Below, piece after piece: positions 15,434 through 24,429 of a stretch of DNA of 64,000 bases; within the stretch, counting starts at the first letter, position 1; each line of letters begins with the position of its first letter. The position numbers and the translations under genes were made by a program. This DNA is from CAWGMT01 sp963823675 (lineage in GTDB: Bacteria; Planctomycetota; Planctomycetia; Isosphaerales; Isosphaeraceae): positions 372,001-436,000 of the forward strand of contig CAWGMT010000011.1 in the NCBI GenBank assembly GCA_963823675.1. The letters run 5' to 3'. Below the pieces are notes generated by a model. It did not search any database. It was not told the DNA's origin and saw only the letters and a program-made list of their open reading frames with translations.

Positions 15434-18400
15434 ATGAAAGCCTTCCTCGTTTTCGTAGCCGCGGGACTGCTGCCGCTCGGTGCAACGGCCCAGACGCCGT
15501 TCTGCTGCTGATGCGCGAGCTGCTGCTGCGACCGGCTCGGCGCAGGCGGCCGTCGCGCGGCAGGTCGAGGGCATCCTGGCGCGCCAATGCATAAGCTGCC
15601 ACGGGCCGGCGAAGAAGAAGGGAGGGCTGGACCTCAGCCGGCGGACGACCGCGCTGGCGGGCGGCAAGAGCGGCGAAGCGATCGTTCCCGGAGAGCCCGA
15701 CGAGAGTCTCCTGGTCGAGAAGGTCGCCGAAGGCGAGATGCCTCCCAAGGAGCCGCTCACGCGCGAACAGGCTGCCGCCGTGCGGGCCTGGGTCGCCGCG
15801 GGCGCGCCTTACGCGAGCGAGCCGCTCAGTCCCCCGCGTGCGGGCGCAGACTGGTGGTCGTTCCGGCCGATCGCGCCTGGAGCGACTCCCGAGATCACGG
15901 GGCCCGATGCCGGCTGGGTTCGCACACGGATCGATGCGTTCATCCTGGCTGGGCTCAAGGGCCGCGGCTTGCGGCCGTCGCCATCGGCCAGCCGCGCGGC
16001 CTTGATCCGCCGGGTCACGTTTGACCTGACTGGCCTGCCTCCCGCGCCGGAAGCGGTCGCCGCGTTCGTTGCCGACTGTGACCCGATGGCCTACGAGAAA
16101 TTGGTCGACCGGCTGCTGGCGTCGCCTCATTACGGTGAGCGGTGGGGGCGGCACTGGCTCGACGTCGTCCGTTTCGGCGAGAGCGAGGGCTACGAGACCA
16201 ATATGCCGCGGCCCTCGGCGTGGCCCTATCGCGACTACGTCATCCGGGCGTTCAACCGCGATGTGCCCTTTTCCCGCTTCGTCTTCGAGCAGCTCGCGGG
16301 CGATACGCTGGGAATGCCCGCGACTTCGGCCGATGCCAGTGCTGTTGGCACTACCAGTGCCGACTGGCTGACTCAGGCGGCCACCGGCTTTATCGTCGGC
16401 GGTACGCACGACATCGTCGGCAATCAGACGACTGAGGGAATGCTCCAGCAGCGTGCCGATGATCTCGACGACATGATCACGGCCACCGGCACGACGTTCC
16501 TGGGCTTGACCGTTCAGTGTGCGCGGTGCCACGACCACAAGTTCGACCCCATCGCACAAAAGGACTACTACGGCTTGCAGGCGGTCTTCGCGGGAGTCAA
16601 GCACGGCGAGCGCGAGCTTGCCGTCCCCGACGCGGAAAATCGCCTGCGTGAATCGGCGGCGATTTCCGCCGAGCTGGCCCGGATCGAGGCGTCGCTCGAC
16701 CGGTTCGAGCCGCTGGCCCGGCCCGGCTGCGATCAGCCAGCCAGACCGATGGTCAACCCCAGGCGCAACGTCGAACGCTTTGCCCCGATCAAGTCCCGCA
16801 TGATCCGGATGACGATCCTGGCCACCAACGACCGCACCGAGCCGTGCATCGACGAGATCGAAGTCTACGCCGCGAGCTCACAAGACCAACCGCCGGCACC
16901 AGCGCCGAACCTTGCGCCGACAAATGACAAAGGACAGATGACAAAGGACAAAGGCGACCAATCGTCGCCGCCCCCGCGGAACGTTGCGCTGGCCGGGGCA
17001 GGGGGGAAGGCGTCGGCGTCGTCGGAATATCCGGGCTCCGACATTCACAAGATCGCGCATCTCAACGACGGCCGGCTGGGCAACGGCCGGAGCTGGATCT
17101 CGCGCGTGCCGGGGAAGGGCCAGCTCACGATCGTCTGGAGCGAGCCCGCGACGATCGATCGCATCGTCTGGGGCCGCGACCGCCAGGAGGTCTACCGCGA
17201 CCGGCTGGCGACGGAGTATTACATCGAGTCGGCCCTGGAACCGGGAAAGTGGCAGATCGTCGCCTCGTCGCGGGATCGCGCTGGAGACGGGCAGCGACGC
17301 CCTCCCCAGTCGCAGAGCCAGTTGCCGTTAGTGGGGCGGGCCTCCGTGCCCGCCGTGCCGGGGAGCCCGCCCCGCTCTCAGAGCCAGTTGCCTAAAGTGG
17401 AGCGGGCCTCCGTGCCCGCCGTGGCGCCGACGGGTTCCGGGCCCGAGCTAGCCGTGAGCGATCCGGGGCTGGGCGTCGGTGCGACCGAGCGCGATCCCAA
17501 CGCAATCCAGCAGCGCGCCGACCTGCTTTCCCACCAGGCGAGGCTGCGCGAGCGCCTGGGCGAGCTCGGGCCGACGGTCAAGGTCTATGCCGGCACGTTT
17601 AGCCAGCCGGGGCCGACGCACATCCTGGCTCGCGGCGATCCGAGCAAGCAAGGCGCGCTGGTGCGGCCGTCGTCGATCGCGGTCATCAAGCCGGCGGTCA
17701 ACCTCGATCCGAATTTGCCCGAAGCCCAGCGCCGGGCGGCCCTGGCGCGGTGGATCGCCGATCCGGCCAACCCGTTGCCGGCGCGGGTGATGGTCAACCG
17801 GGTCTGGCACTATCATTTCGGCCGGGGGATCGTCGCCACGACCAGCGACTTCGGGTTCAATGGTTCGCCCCCGTCGCATCCCGAGCTGCTGGACTGGCTC
17901 GCCGCGACCTATATCGCGGCCGGCTGGCGCCTCAAGCCGATTCACCGCCTGATCGTCACCTCGGCGGCCTATCGCCAGTCGAGCCTGATCGATCCGGCCG
18001 TCCAGGGCATCGACCGCGACAATCGCCTGTTGGGACGGATGAATTCGCGGCGGCTCGAGGCCGAGTCGATCCGCGACGCGATCCTGGCGGTGAGCGGCCG
18101 GCTGGATCCGCGCATGGGCGGTCCGGGCTACAACATCTGGGAGAAGAACACCAACTACGTGGCTGTCTACAAGCCGAGGTTGGAGCTTGGCCCCGACACC
18201 TTCCGCCGCATGGTTTATCAATTCAAGCCTCGCAGCCAGGCCGACCCGACCTTCGGCGCCTTTGACTGTCCCGAGGCGGCCCTGGTTGCCCCCCGGCGCA
18301 ACGTCTCGACGACGGCACTTCAAGCCCTCAACCTGCTCAACAGCCACTTCGTGGTGCGGCAGGCCGCCTGTTTCGCCGAACGTTTGACCGGCGAGGCCGG

Positions 18401-18563
18401 CCCCGACGCGGCCCGCCAGGCCGAGCGCGGGTTTCAGCTCGCTTTCGGCCGCGCGCCCTCGGATTCGGAGCGCACCGCGGCTGTGGCCCTGATTCGATCA
18501 CACGGCACCACCGCGTTTTGCCGGGCGCTCTACAATGCCAATGAGTTTGTTTATGTTCCGTGA
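15434..18563 (+). CDS. DUF1549/DUF1553 (PSD1/PSCyt) cytochrome-like protein with a frameshift after the signal peptide
   Basis: The ATG at 15434 starts a signal peptide (MKAFLVFVAAGLLPLGATAQ) that runs into TGA after 25 codons. The mature protein continues in another frame from about 15500, so a one-base indel is present (a GTG at 15480 would bypass it but lose the signal). Order: cytochrome-like CISCHGP motif; DUF1549 (DLTGLPPAPEAV, YGERWGRHWLDVVRFGESEG) with a second CARCHDHK motif; a discoidin-like module (NVALAGAGGKASASSEYPG...); then DUF1553 (ANPLPARVMVNRVWHYHFGRGIV...HPELLDWLA). The usual DUF1501 partner gene is absent. Family members are exported planctomycete proteins of unknown reaction. 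Low-complexity insertions interrupt the middle. Confidence 0.8.
16919..17440 (+). repeat. Low-complexity and 66-bp duplicated insertions inside the DUF1549/1553 gene
   Basis: At 16919-16955 ATGACAAAGGACA is repeated, giving the peptide PTNDKGQMTKDKG. At 17313 and 17379 a 66-bp unit (22 codons, in frame) starts with CAGAGCCAGTTGCC and contains GCGGGCCTCCGTGCCCGCC. Both look like intergenic repeat sequence inserted in frame between domains. Confidence 0.6.
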
Positions 18564-18620
18564 GACAGGCTATCGGCTAAGTGTGCCCGCTAAACGCGCT
18601 GGGCAGTCCGGCCGCCGCCC

Positions 18621-18662
18621 GATCGGTCGGATCGGTCGGATCGGTCGGATCGGTCCGATCGG
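18621..18662. repeat. 9-bp tandem repeat (GATCGGTCG)
   Basis: Three perfect copies of GATCGGTCG, then GATCGGTCC and GATCGG, in the spacer after the DUF1549/1553 gene. It may be a slippage-prone tract; no role is evident. Confidence 0.85.
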
Positions 18663-18748
18663 ACGGCGACCAGCCCGACTCCTCACGCTAGGGTTCCCTC
18701 TCAACCCAAAGAATTCTGCGGTGCCACTTAGCCAAAAGGAGGTGCGCG

Positions 18749-19201
18749 ATGGAGCCCGACACCATGGGAATCGTGCTCGTATCGGCACGGATCGAGAACC
18801 TTTACGACGTCAAGAACGCGGAAGACGGCCTCATTCCCGCCGATCAGGTCCGCCGTATCGAGGTGAATGACGCGCGCGTTGAACAACGGGGCAACCTATG
18901 TCTCGATGCCCATGCGGCTGATCAACCAACTGGGACTCAAGTGGCTCAAGACGATCCAGGCCAAGACCGTTGCGAGGTCCTTCTCCTTCGGCATATTTGA
19001 GCGGTGAAACTGACAATCCACGATCGTGATTGCGAAGTGCGAGTCGCCGAAGTCGCGGACAACTGTCCCGTGCTGATCGGCTACATCCCCTTGGAGCTGC
19101 TTGACTTCGTCGTCGATTCCAAGAGGCAGCAGCTCATCGGCAATCCTGACCACGGAGGCGAGTTCATGATCGATATGTATCATCAGACGTTTGCCGAGTG
19201 A
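18749..19201 (+). pseudogene. Clan AA (retropepsin-like) aspartic protease, two frameshifts
   Basis: A perfect AGGAGG ribosome-binding site precedes the ATG. Frame 1 reads MGIVLVSARIENLYDVKN...RRIEVNDARV, a typical start of small planctomycete clan AA proteases. The frame then shifts to read GATYVSMPMRLINQLGLK, the active-site region, and near 19000 shifts again to KLTIHDRDCEVRVAEVADNC...PLELLDFVVD, the C-terminal half. The expected catalytic D-T/S-G is corrupted at the first shift (bases around 18880-18895). As sequenced it cannot make a protease. Confidence 0.7.
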
Positions 19202-19235
19202 TCGGATCACATTCCATATTCTCCCGGTGCTGACC

Positions 19236-20171
19236 ATGAGCAAGAACCAAGTTCTCCTATGGATGATCACCGCCGCGCTGGCGTTGGTTGGAACCGACGG
19301 CGCCGTGAGTGGGTCGGACCTGATCACGACCAAGACCGCCGGCATCCGGCTGAAGCTGATCCCGGCCGGCGAGTTTTTGATGGGATCGACCGACGGCGAC
19401 AAGTATGCGTTGAACCTCGAGAAGCCCCAGCACCGAGTGCGGATCACGAAGCCGTTTTACCTGGGCGTGACCGAGGTCACCCGCGGCCAGTTCCGGGTGT
19501 TTGTGGATGACGTTGGATACAAGACCGAGGCCGAGAAGGACGGCAAGGGGGGATCCGGATGGAACGAGGAGACGAAGAAGTTCGAGCAGAATCCCAGGTA
19601 CACCTGGCGAAGCCCGGGTTTCGAGCAAACGGATGAGCACCCGGTGGTGAACGTGAGCTGGAACGACGCCCAGGCGTTCATCGGCTGGCTGAGCCAGAAA
19701 GAGGGAAAGACCTACCGGCTGCCGACTGAGGCGGAATGGGAATATGCCTGCCGGGCGGGCACGACAACGCGTTATTTTAGCGGCGATGACCCCGAGGGCC
19801 TGGCGGCCGTGGCCAACGTCGCGGATGGGACGCTCACGAAGAAGCATCCGGGATGGACAACGATCGCGGCGCGCGATGGTCACGTTTACACGGCGCCGGT
19901 GGGGCGGTTTCAGGCGAATGCGTTTGGGCTCTATGACATGCACGGCAATGTATGGGAATGGTGCCAGGACTGGGCTGGTGCGGACTACTACAAGCAGTCG
20001 CCGGTCGATGACCCCCCGGGGCCTTCGGGGGCCGCGGGCCGGGTGCTCCGGGGCGGGGGCTGGAGCATGGGGCCCCGCTTCTGCCGGTCGGCGTTCCGCC
20101 TCAGGCTCGGGACGGGGTCCCGGAACAACTTCCTGGGCTTTCGCCTGGCCCTAGTCCCGTCTGGTGGCTGA
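19236..20171 (+). CDS. Exported SUMF1/FGE-type protein with a DGR-like variable C-terminus
   Basis: A 311-residue protein with a signal peptide (MSKNQVLLWMITAALALVG) and one formylglycine-generating-enzyme (SUMF1, C-type-lectin-like) domain. Landmarks are IPAGEFLMGS, KPFYLGVTEVTRGQF, HPVVNVSWNDAQAF, YRLPTEAEWEYACRAGT, LYDMHGNVWEWCQDW and RVLRGGGW. In this lineage most such proteins are probably not sulfatase activators. The C-terminal RFCRSAFRLRLGTGSRNNF-LGFR follows the spacing of variable regions targeted by diversity-generating retroelements. The ATG at 19236 is chosen for the signal peptide. The 180 bp after the stop are extremely GC-rich with repeated CGGAGC motifs and no gene. Confidence 0.85.
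   Translation: MSKNQVLLWMITAALALVGTDGAVSGSDLITTKTAGIRLKLIPAGEFLMGSTDGDKYALNLEKPQHRVRITKPFYLGVTEVTRGQFRVFVDDVGYKTEAEKDGKGGSGWNEETKKFEQNPRYTWRSPGFEQTDEHPVVNVSWNDAQAFIGWLSQKEGKTYRLPTEAEWEYACRAGTTTRYFSGDDPEGLAAVANVADGTLTKKHPGWTTIAARDGHVYTAPVGRFQANAFGLYDMHGNVWEWCQDWAGADYYKQSPVDDPPGPSGAAGRVLRGGGWSMGPRFCRSAFRLRLGTGSRNNFLGFRLALVPSGG
20064..20145 (+). other. Candidate DGR variable region in the FGE gene
   Basis: Codons after the RGGGW motif up to LGFR include AGC, TTC, TTC, CTC, CTC, TCC, AAC, AAC and TTC at the places where DGR template repeats usually carry AAC. Fixed residues (C, R-S-A, R, LGFR) keep non-A codons. All are one or two changes at A positions away from AAC. No template repeat or reverse transcriptase is in the window, so the call depends on pattern only. 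Confidence 0.45.
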
Positions 20172-20349
20172 GCTTAGGTCGAGGCAGGGAGCGGAGCCGG
20201 GCTGCGAGGCCTGGCCGGCGAAGCGGCGGAGCCGCGGGGCGGAGCCCAGCCGGCAAGGCCGGAGCATACCCGGCGGAGCGGGCGGTCGCGCGGAGCGGTA
20301 TTTGCGATCCAAATTCACAATGCAGTCGCATCACGCGGAGATCTGGCTC

Positions 20350-22341
20350 ATGGGCACGATACCGAGACTGTTGTTTCCAGCGCTGATTCTGGTTGGATTC
20401 TCTAATCTCTCGGTCCGTGGGCAGGAAACGCCGGAAATCGTGCCCGTGCCCGCGACGATCCGGGCCGAGGGCGTTCCACTCGTGCCCGCGACGCTCTACC
20501 GCGAGTTGAACCGCTACCAGAGCATTCGCTCGGCCAGCTTTCAGGGTTGGGCCGATGGCGAGAAGGGGATGTACATCACGACCCGCTTTGCCGACGTGCC
20601 CCAGGTGCATTTTGTTAGCACGCCGGGCGGTGCGCGCAACCAGCTTACCTTTCTGCCCGAGCGCGTGTTGAGCGTCTCGGCGCGTCCCAGGCACGACCAG
20701 TTCCTCTTTGTGGCCGACGAAGGCGGCGCCGAGAACTATCAACTGTTCCTTCAGAATCGCACCGGCGGCGAGGCCCGCCGCATCACCGACGGCAAGAGCC
20801 GTAACACCTCGCCGAAATGGTCGCCTTCGGGCGAGCTCCTGGCCTGGAGTAGCAATACCCGCAACGGCCGGGACATGGACCTCTACATCGGCGCTCCGGT
20901 CGATCCTCATTTCCGCCGCCGGCTCAAGGAGGTGACCGGCCAGTGGGCCGTCGCCGACTGGTCGCGCGACGAGACCCGGGTCGCCGCGGTCGAGCTCATC
21001 TCGATCCATGAATCGCATATCCATTTGATCGACATCGCCACCGGCAAGACCGAGACGCTCACTCCGCGCCCGGCAGGTCCCAATGCCGAGCCTGTCTCGG
21101 CCACTGACCCGAAATGGTCCAGGGACGGCAAGGCGATCTATTACCTCACCGACCAGGGAACTCAGTTTCGCCGACTGGTGAGCCGCGACCTGGCCTCGGG
21201 AAAGATCGAGCCGCTGACCACGGGAGCTTCCAGCGACGTCGAGGCATACGACGTCAGCGACGATGGCTTGCGGATCGCCTGGGTCACCAACGAAGGCGGT
21301 TCCAGCGGCGTCTGGTACAAGATGAACGTACCTGGTTTTGGCATACCACTCAAGTTGAATTCGATGCCGTTGGGAGTTGTTTCCGGGCTGAACTTCCAGC
21401 CCGGATCGCATCGAGTCGGCTTCACGCTCGCGGCGCCGCGAGGGCCAACGGACGTCTATTCTTACGTTGCGGACATATCCCTCGTCGGCTCAGAGCCGAA
21501 TATCAGTCGATGGACGTTTAGCGAGACCGGCGGTCTCAATACGAACCTCTTCGCCGAGCCTGAGGTGATCAAGTATCGGTCGTTCGACCAAAAAGAGATT
21601 CAGGCGTTTGCATACCGCCCGCCGCCTCAAAAGTTTCCGGGCCGGCGGCCGGTCTTGATCGACATCCACGGCGGTCCCGAGGGGCAGTTCCGCCCGGCAT
21701 CCCTGGGCCGGCTCAATTACCTGGTGAGCGAGCTGGGGCTCGTCTTGATCTTTCCCAACGTGCGCGGGTCTTCGGGCTACGGCAAGGCATATCTGAAGCT
21801 CGACAACGGCAAGCTGCGGGAAGGCGCGGTCAGGGACATCGGTGCGCTCCTGGATTGGATTGGCAAACAGCCTGACCTCGACAAGAGCCGGGTGGGCGTC
21901 ACCGGGGGTTCCTATGGAGGCTTCATGTCGCTGGCGGTCCAGACAACCTACAACGACAGGATCAAGGCCGGCATCGATATCGTGGGCATCTCCAATTTCG
22001 TCACGTTCTTGAAGAACACGCAGGGCTACCGTCGCGACCTGAGGCGCGTCGAGTATGGCGACGAGCGCGATCCCGAGATGCGGGCCTTTCTCGAGCGGAT
22101 CTCGCCGCTCGCCCACGCCGGCCGGATCCACACGCCAATCCTGGTGGTCCAGGGTCAAAACGACCCGCGGGTGCCGCTCTCGGAGGCCGAACAGATGGTG
22201 GCCGCCCTCAAGAAAAACGCCGTGCCGGTGTGGTACGTAGTCGGCACCAACGAAGGACACGGCTTCGCCAAGAAGGTCAACCAGGACTATCTGCAAGCGG
22301 TCGAGGTCCTGTTTCTGAACCGCTATCTCCTGGGGCGGTAG
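20350..22341 (+). CDS. Exported prolyl-oligopeptidase family (S9) peptidase
   Basis: A 663-residue protein with an N-terminal signal peptide (MGTIPRLLFPALILVGF). A beta-propeller domain follows (repeats such as TSPKWSPSGELLAWSSNT and ATDPKWSRDGKAIYYLTDQGT, about residues 60-380), then an alpha/beta-hydrolase domain. The catalytic triad is Ser521 (GGSYGGF), Asp605 (QNDPRVP) and His637 (NEGHGF). It should hydrolyse short peptides outside the cytoplasm. The ATG at 20350 has GGAGA 8-9 nt upstream; an ATG at 20320 is possible but lies before the signal peptide. Reading frame intact. Confidence 0.9.
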   Translation: MGTIPRLLFPALILVGFSNLSVRGQETPEIVPVPATIRAEGVPLVPATLYRELNRYQSIRSASFQGWADGEKGMYITTRFADVPQVHFVSTPGGARNQLTFLPERVLSVSARPRHDQFLFVADEGGAENYQLFLQNRTGGEARRITDGKSRNTSPKWSPSGELLAWSSNTRNGRDMDLYIGAPVDPHFRRRLKEVTGQWAVADWSRDETRVAAVELISIHESHIHLIDIATGKTETLTPRPAGPNAEPVSATDPKWSRDGKAIYYLTDQGTQFRRLVSRDLASGKIEPLTTGASSDVEAYDVSDDGLRIAWVTNEGGSSGVWYKMNVPGFGIPLKLNSMPLGVVSGLNFQPGSHRVGFTLAAPRGPTDVYSYVADISLVGSEPNISRWTFSETGGLNTNLFAEPEVIKYRSFDQKEIQAFAYRPPPQKFPGRRPVLIDIHGGPEGQFRPASLGRLNYLVSELGLVLIFPNVRGSSGYGKAYLKLDNGKLREGAVRDIGALLDWIGKQPDLDKSRVGVTGGSYGGFMSLAVQTTYNDRIKAGIDIVGISNFVTFLKNTQGYRRDLRRVEYGDERDPEMRAFLERISPLAHAGRIHTPILVVQGQNDPRVPLSEAEQMVAALKKNAVPVWYVVGTNEGHGFAKKVNQDYLQAVEVLFLNRYLLGR

Positions 22342-22503
22342 AGCCAAGACTCCAGATTTGACGGCAGCAGCACCGACACCCTCGGCTTCTCAGGAGCACG
22401 GCATGCTGGTAGTCTGCCCGCCTATTCTCTTCGGCGCGAGGTTCGCTCTCGCGTCTGCGCACTCCCGGAAAAGGAACTGGCTTCGCAGGAGCGAATCCAA
22501 AGA

Positions 22504-24402
22504 GTGGGTCGATCTGGACTTACAAATCGTGATTCCGTCGGGTCGCGGCTGATTCTGGCGGTAATTGCATGTTTGGTCGCGATCATGCCGGCTGGTTGCG
22601 TTGGGATCGCGGCCGACGATATGCGGCTGTCCAGTGCGCTCGCGGACCGCTGGGAGCGATTTACGCGAACGAGCAGCCTGAGTGGGCCGACGGGGGTGAT
22701 TCTGGCGCGGCATGGGCTTCTGGATCGGGCCGCGGCCGATCCTCTCGGTGCGGCCCAGGCGCTCGAGGCTCGCCTTGTGGTGCAGGGAGAGCCCGATGGA
22801 GCGCTGGGCCTGGCCGAGTTGTTCTATCAGGCGGGCCTTCAGAACCAGCAACGCGCGCCGCTGGCCGCGATGGCCCATTATCGCGACGCGGCTGCTCTCT
22901 CGGTGCTGGCGCTGGCTGAGCCGGACGGCTCTGGGCCTGACCTGGCGATCGAGCTGCACAACCATGCCCTGGCGCGATTGATCCGCCTGACTCGGTCTCG
23001 ATCGATCCGTGAAGATCGGACCTGGCGCCGGCTACTCGAGGAACAGGGGCTGCTGCTGGAGACGTGCGAGCGTTATCTGGATCCCGGGGAGATTGCCGAT
23101 TTGCGCGTTGCGGGCGATTTGCGCGTGACCGGGATGGAGCACGTCTATTTCACCAGGGGCCTGGGGGTGCCGCTGGTCGCGCATCGGGTGGCGGGCGTGG
23201 CACAGGCCGGCGATCGCCAGGATCGCTTCTTGCCGCACGAGCTCCAGACCGGCGCGACGGCCGTGATCATGCCGGGCGGCGGCCTGGTGGGCGGGCAGTG
23301 GCGGCTCGTGCCCCCGTCGCTCATCCTGTTCGACCCGTTCGTGGAACAATCGCTGGGCCTGGGCGCCCGGCAGGTTGAGCTGGCCAGCGACCGCACGACG
23401 CCGCTGGCCGCGCAGGTGGCCCGGGGACACCTCGCCACGCTGGAATGGCTGGGGCTTTTTGACTCCGACTTCAAACGGCCGGGCTTCGAGAGCGGGCTCT
23501 ACATGATGCGCCCCTACGAACCGGGCAAGATCCCGGTGGTCTTTGTGCACGGGCTTTTCTCCAGCCCACGGGCCTGGATGCAGACGATCAACGAGCTCCG
23601 CAATTCGCCGGAGCTCGATGCGCGTTTTCAGTACTGGGTGTTTCTCTACCCGACGGGCTTGCCGATCCCGTCCTCGGCCGCACGGCTGCGTGATTCGCTG
23701 GTGGACGTGCGCGAGTCGCTCGACCCGGCCCACGTCGACCAAGCGCTCGATCGCATGGTCCTGGTCGGCCACAGCATGGGCGGGATCTTGTCGAAGATGA
23801 TGGCGCAGGACACCGGTCTGGCCCTCTGGGATGCGGCCATCACGGTCCCGCACGACCAGTTCAAGGGCCCGCCCGAGCTCAGGACGGGCCTCGATCATGT
23901 CCTGGTCTTTCAGCCGCTGCCATTCGTGCGGCGGGTGGTTTTCGTCGCGACGCCGCACCGGGGCAGCCCGATTGCCAATAGTCTGTTCGGCCGGACGATC
24001 TCGGACCTGGTGCGCCGGCCGGCCGCGCTGGCCAGCCGCATCAATGAGATCGAGAAGTTAAACGGTCCGAACGTGATCGCGCGCGAGCTGCGCAGTCAGC
24101 CGCTCAACGCGATCGGCAACCTGCGTACCAACAGTCCGATCCTGGCCGCTCTCGACCATATCTCGGTCAGCCCCACGGTACCGTATCACTCGATCATTCC
24201 CCTGATTGGAGGCCAGAAAGGCAGCTTCGACGGCGTGGTGGAATATCGCAGCTCGCATCTGGATCGGGCGGTTTCGGAGCGGATTGTGGCGGGCACGCAC
24301 AGCTCGCAGGAAGACCCGCAGGTGACCCGCGAGCTGCGCCGCATTTTGCTCGAGCATCTCACGACGGCCGATCCGGCTGTCGTCCAGACGGCGGGGCCTT
24401 GA
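22504..24402 (+). CDS. Lipoprotein-like alpha/beta hydrolase (lipase-type)
   Basis: A 632-residue protein. A hydrophobic N-terminus ends in MPAGC, a plausible lipobox. A helical region of about 250 residues follows, with a C-terminal alpha/beta hydrolase. The fold is marked by IPVVFVHGLFSSPRAWM (oxyanion strand) and the nucleophile elbow VGHSMGGILSK with Ser424. HSSQEDP near the C-terminus is the likely catalytic His region. The start codon is a GTG at 22504, supported by the signal sequence frame. Substrate unknown; a membrane-anchored esterase or lipase is likely. Separate from the S9 gene by 160 bp without features. Confidence 0.78.
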   Translation: MGRSGLTNRDSVGSRLILAVIACLVAIMPAGCVGIAADDMRLSSALADRWERFTRTSSLSGPTGVILARHGLLDRAAADPLGAAQALEARLVVQGEPDGALGLAELFYQAGLQNQQRAPLAAMAHYRDAAALSVLALAEPDGSGPDLAIELHNHALARLIRLTRSRSIREDRTWRRLLEEQGLLLETCERYLDPGEIADLRVAGDLRVTGMEHVYFTRGLGVPLVAHRVAGVAQAGDRQDRFLPHELQTGATAVIMPGGGLVGGQWRLVPPSLILFDPFVEQSLGLGARQVELASDRTTPLAAQVARGHLATLEWLGLFDSDFKRPGFESGLYMMRPYEPGKIPVVFVHGLFSSPRAWMQTINELRNSPELDARFQYWVFLYPTGLPIPSSAARLRDSLVDVRESLDPAHVDQALDRMVLVGHSMGGILSKMMAQDTGLALWDAAITVPHDQFKGPPELRTGLDHVLVFQPLPFVRRVVFVATPHRGSPIANSLFGRTISDLVRRPAALASRINEIEKLNGPNVIARELRSQPLNAIGNLRTNSPILAALDHISVSPTVPYHSIIPLIGGQKGSFDGVVEYRSSHLDRAVSERIVAGTHSSQEDPQVTRELRRILLEHLTTADPAVVQTAGP

Positions 24403-24429
24403 AAAATGTCCCGGCCCGCGATGGCATCG

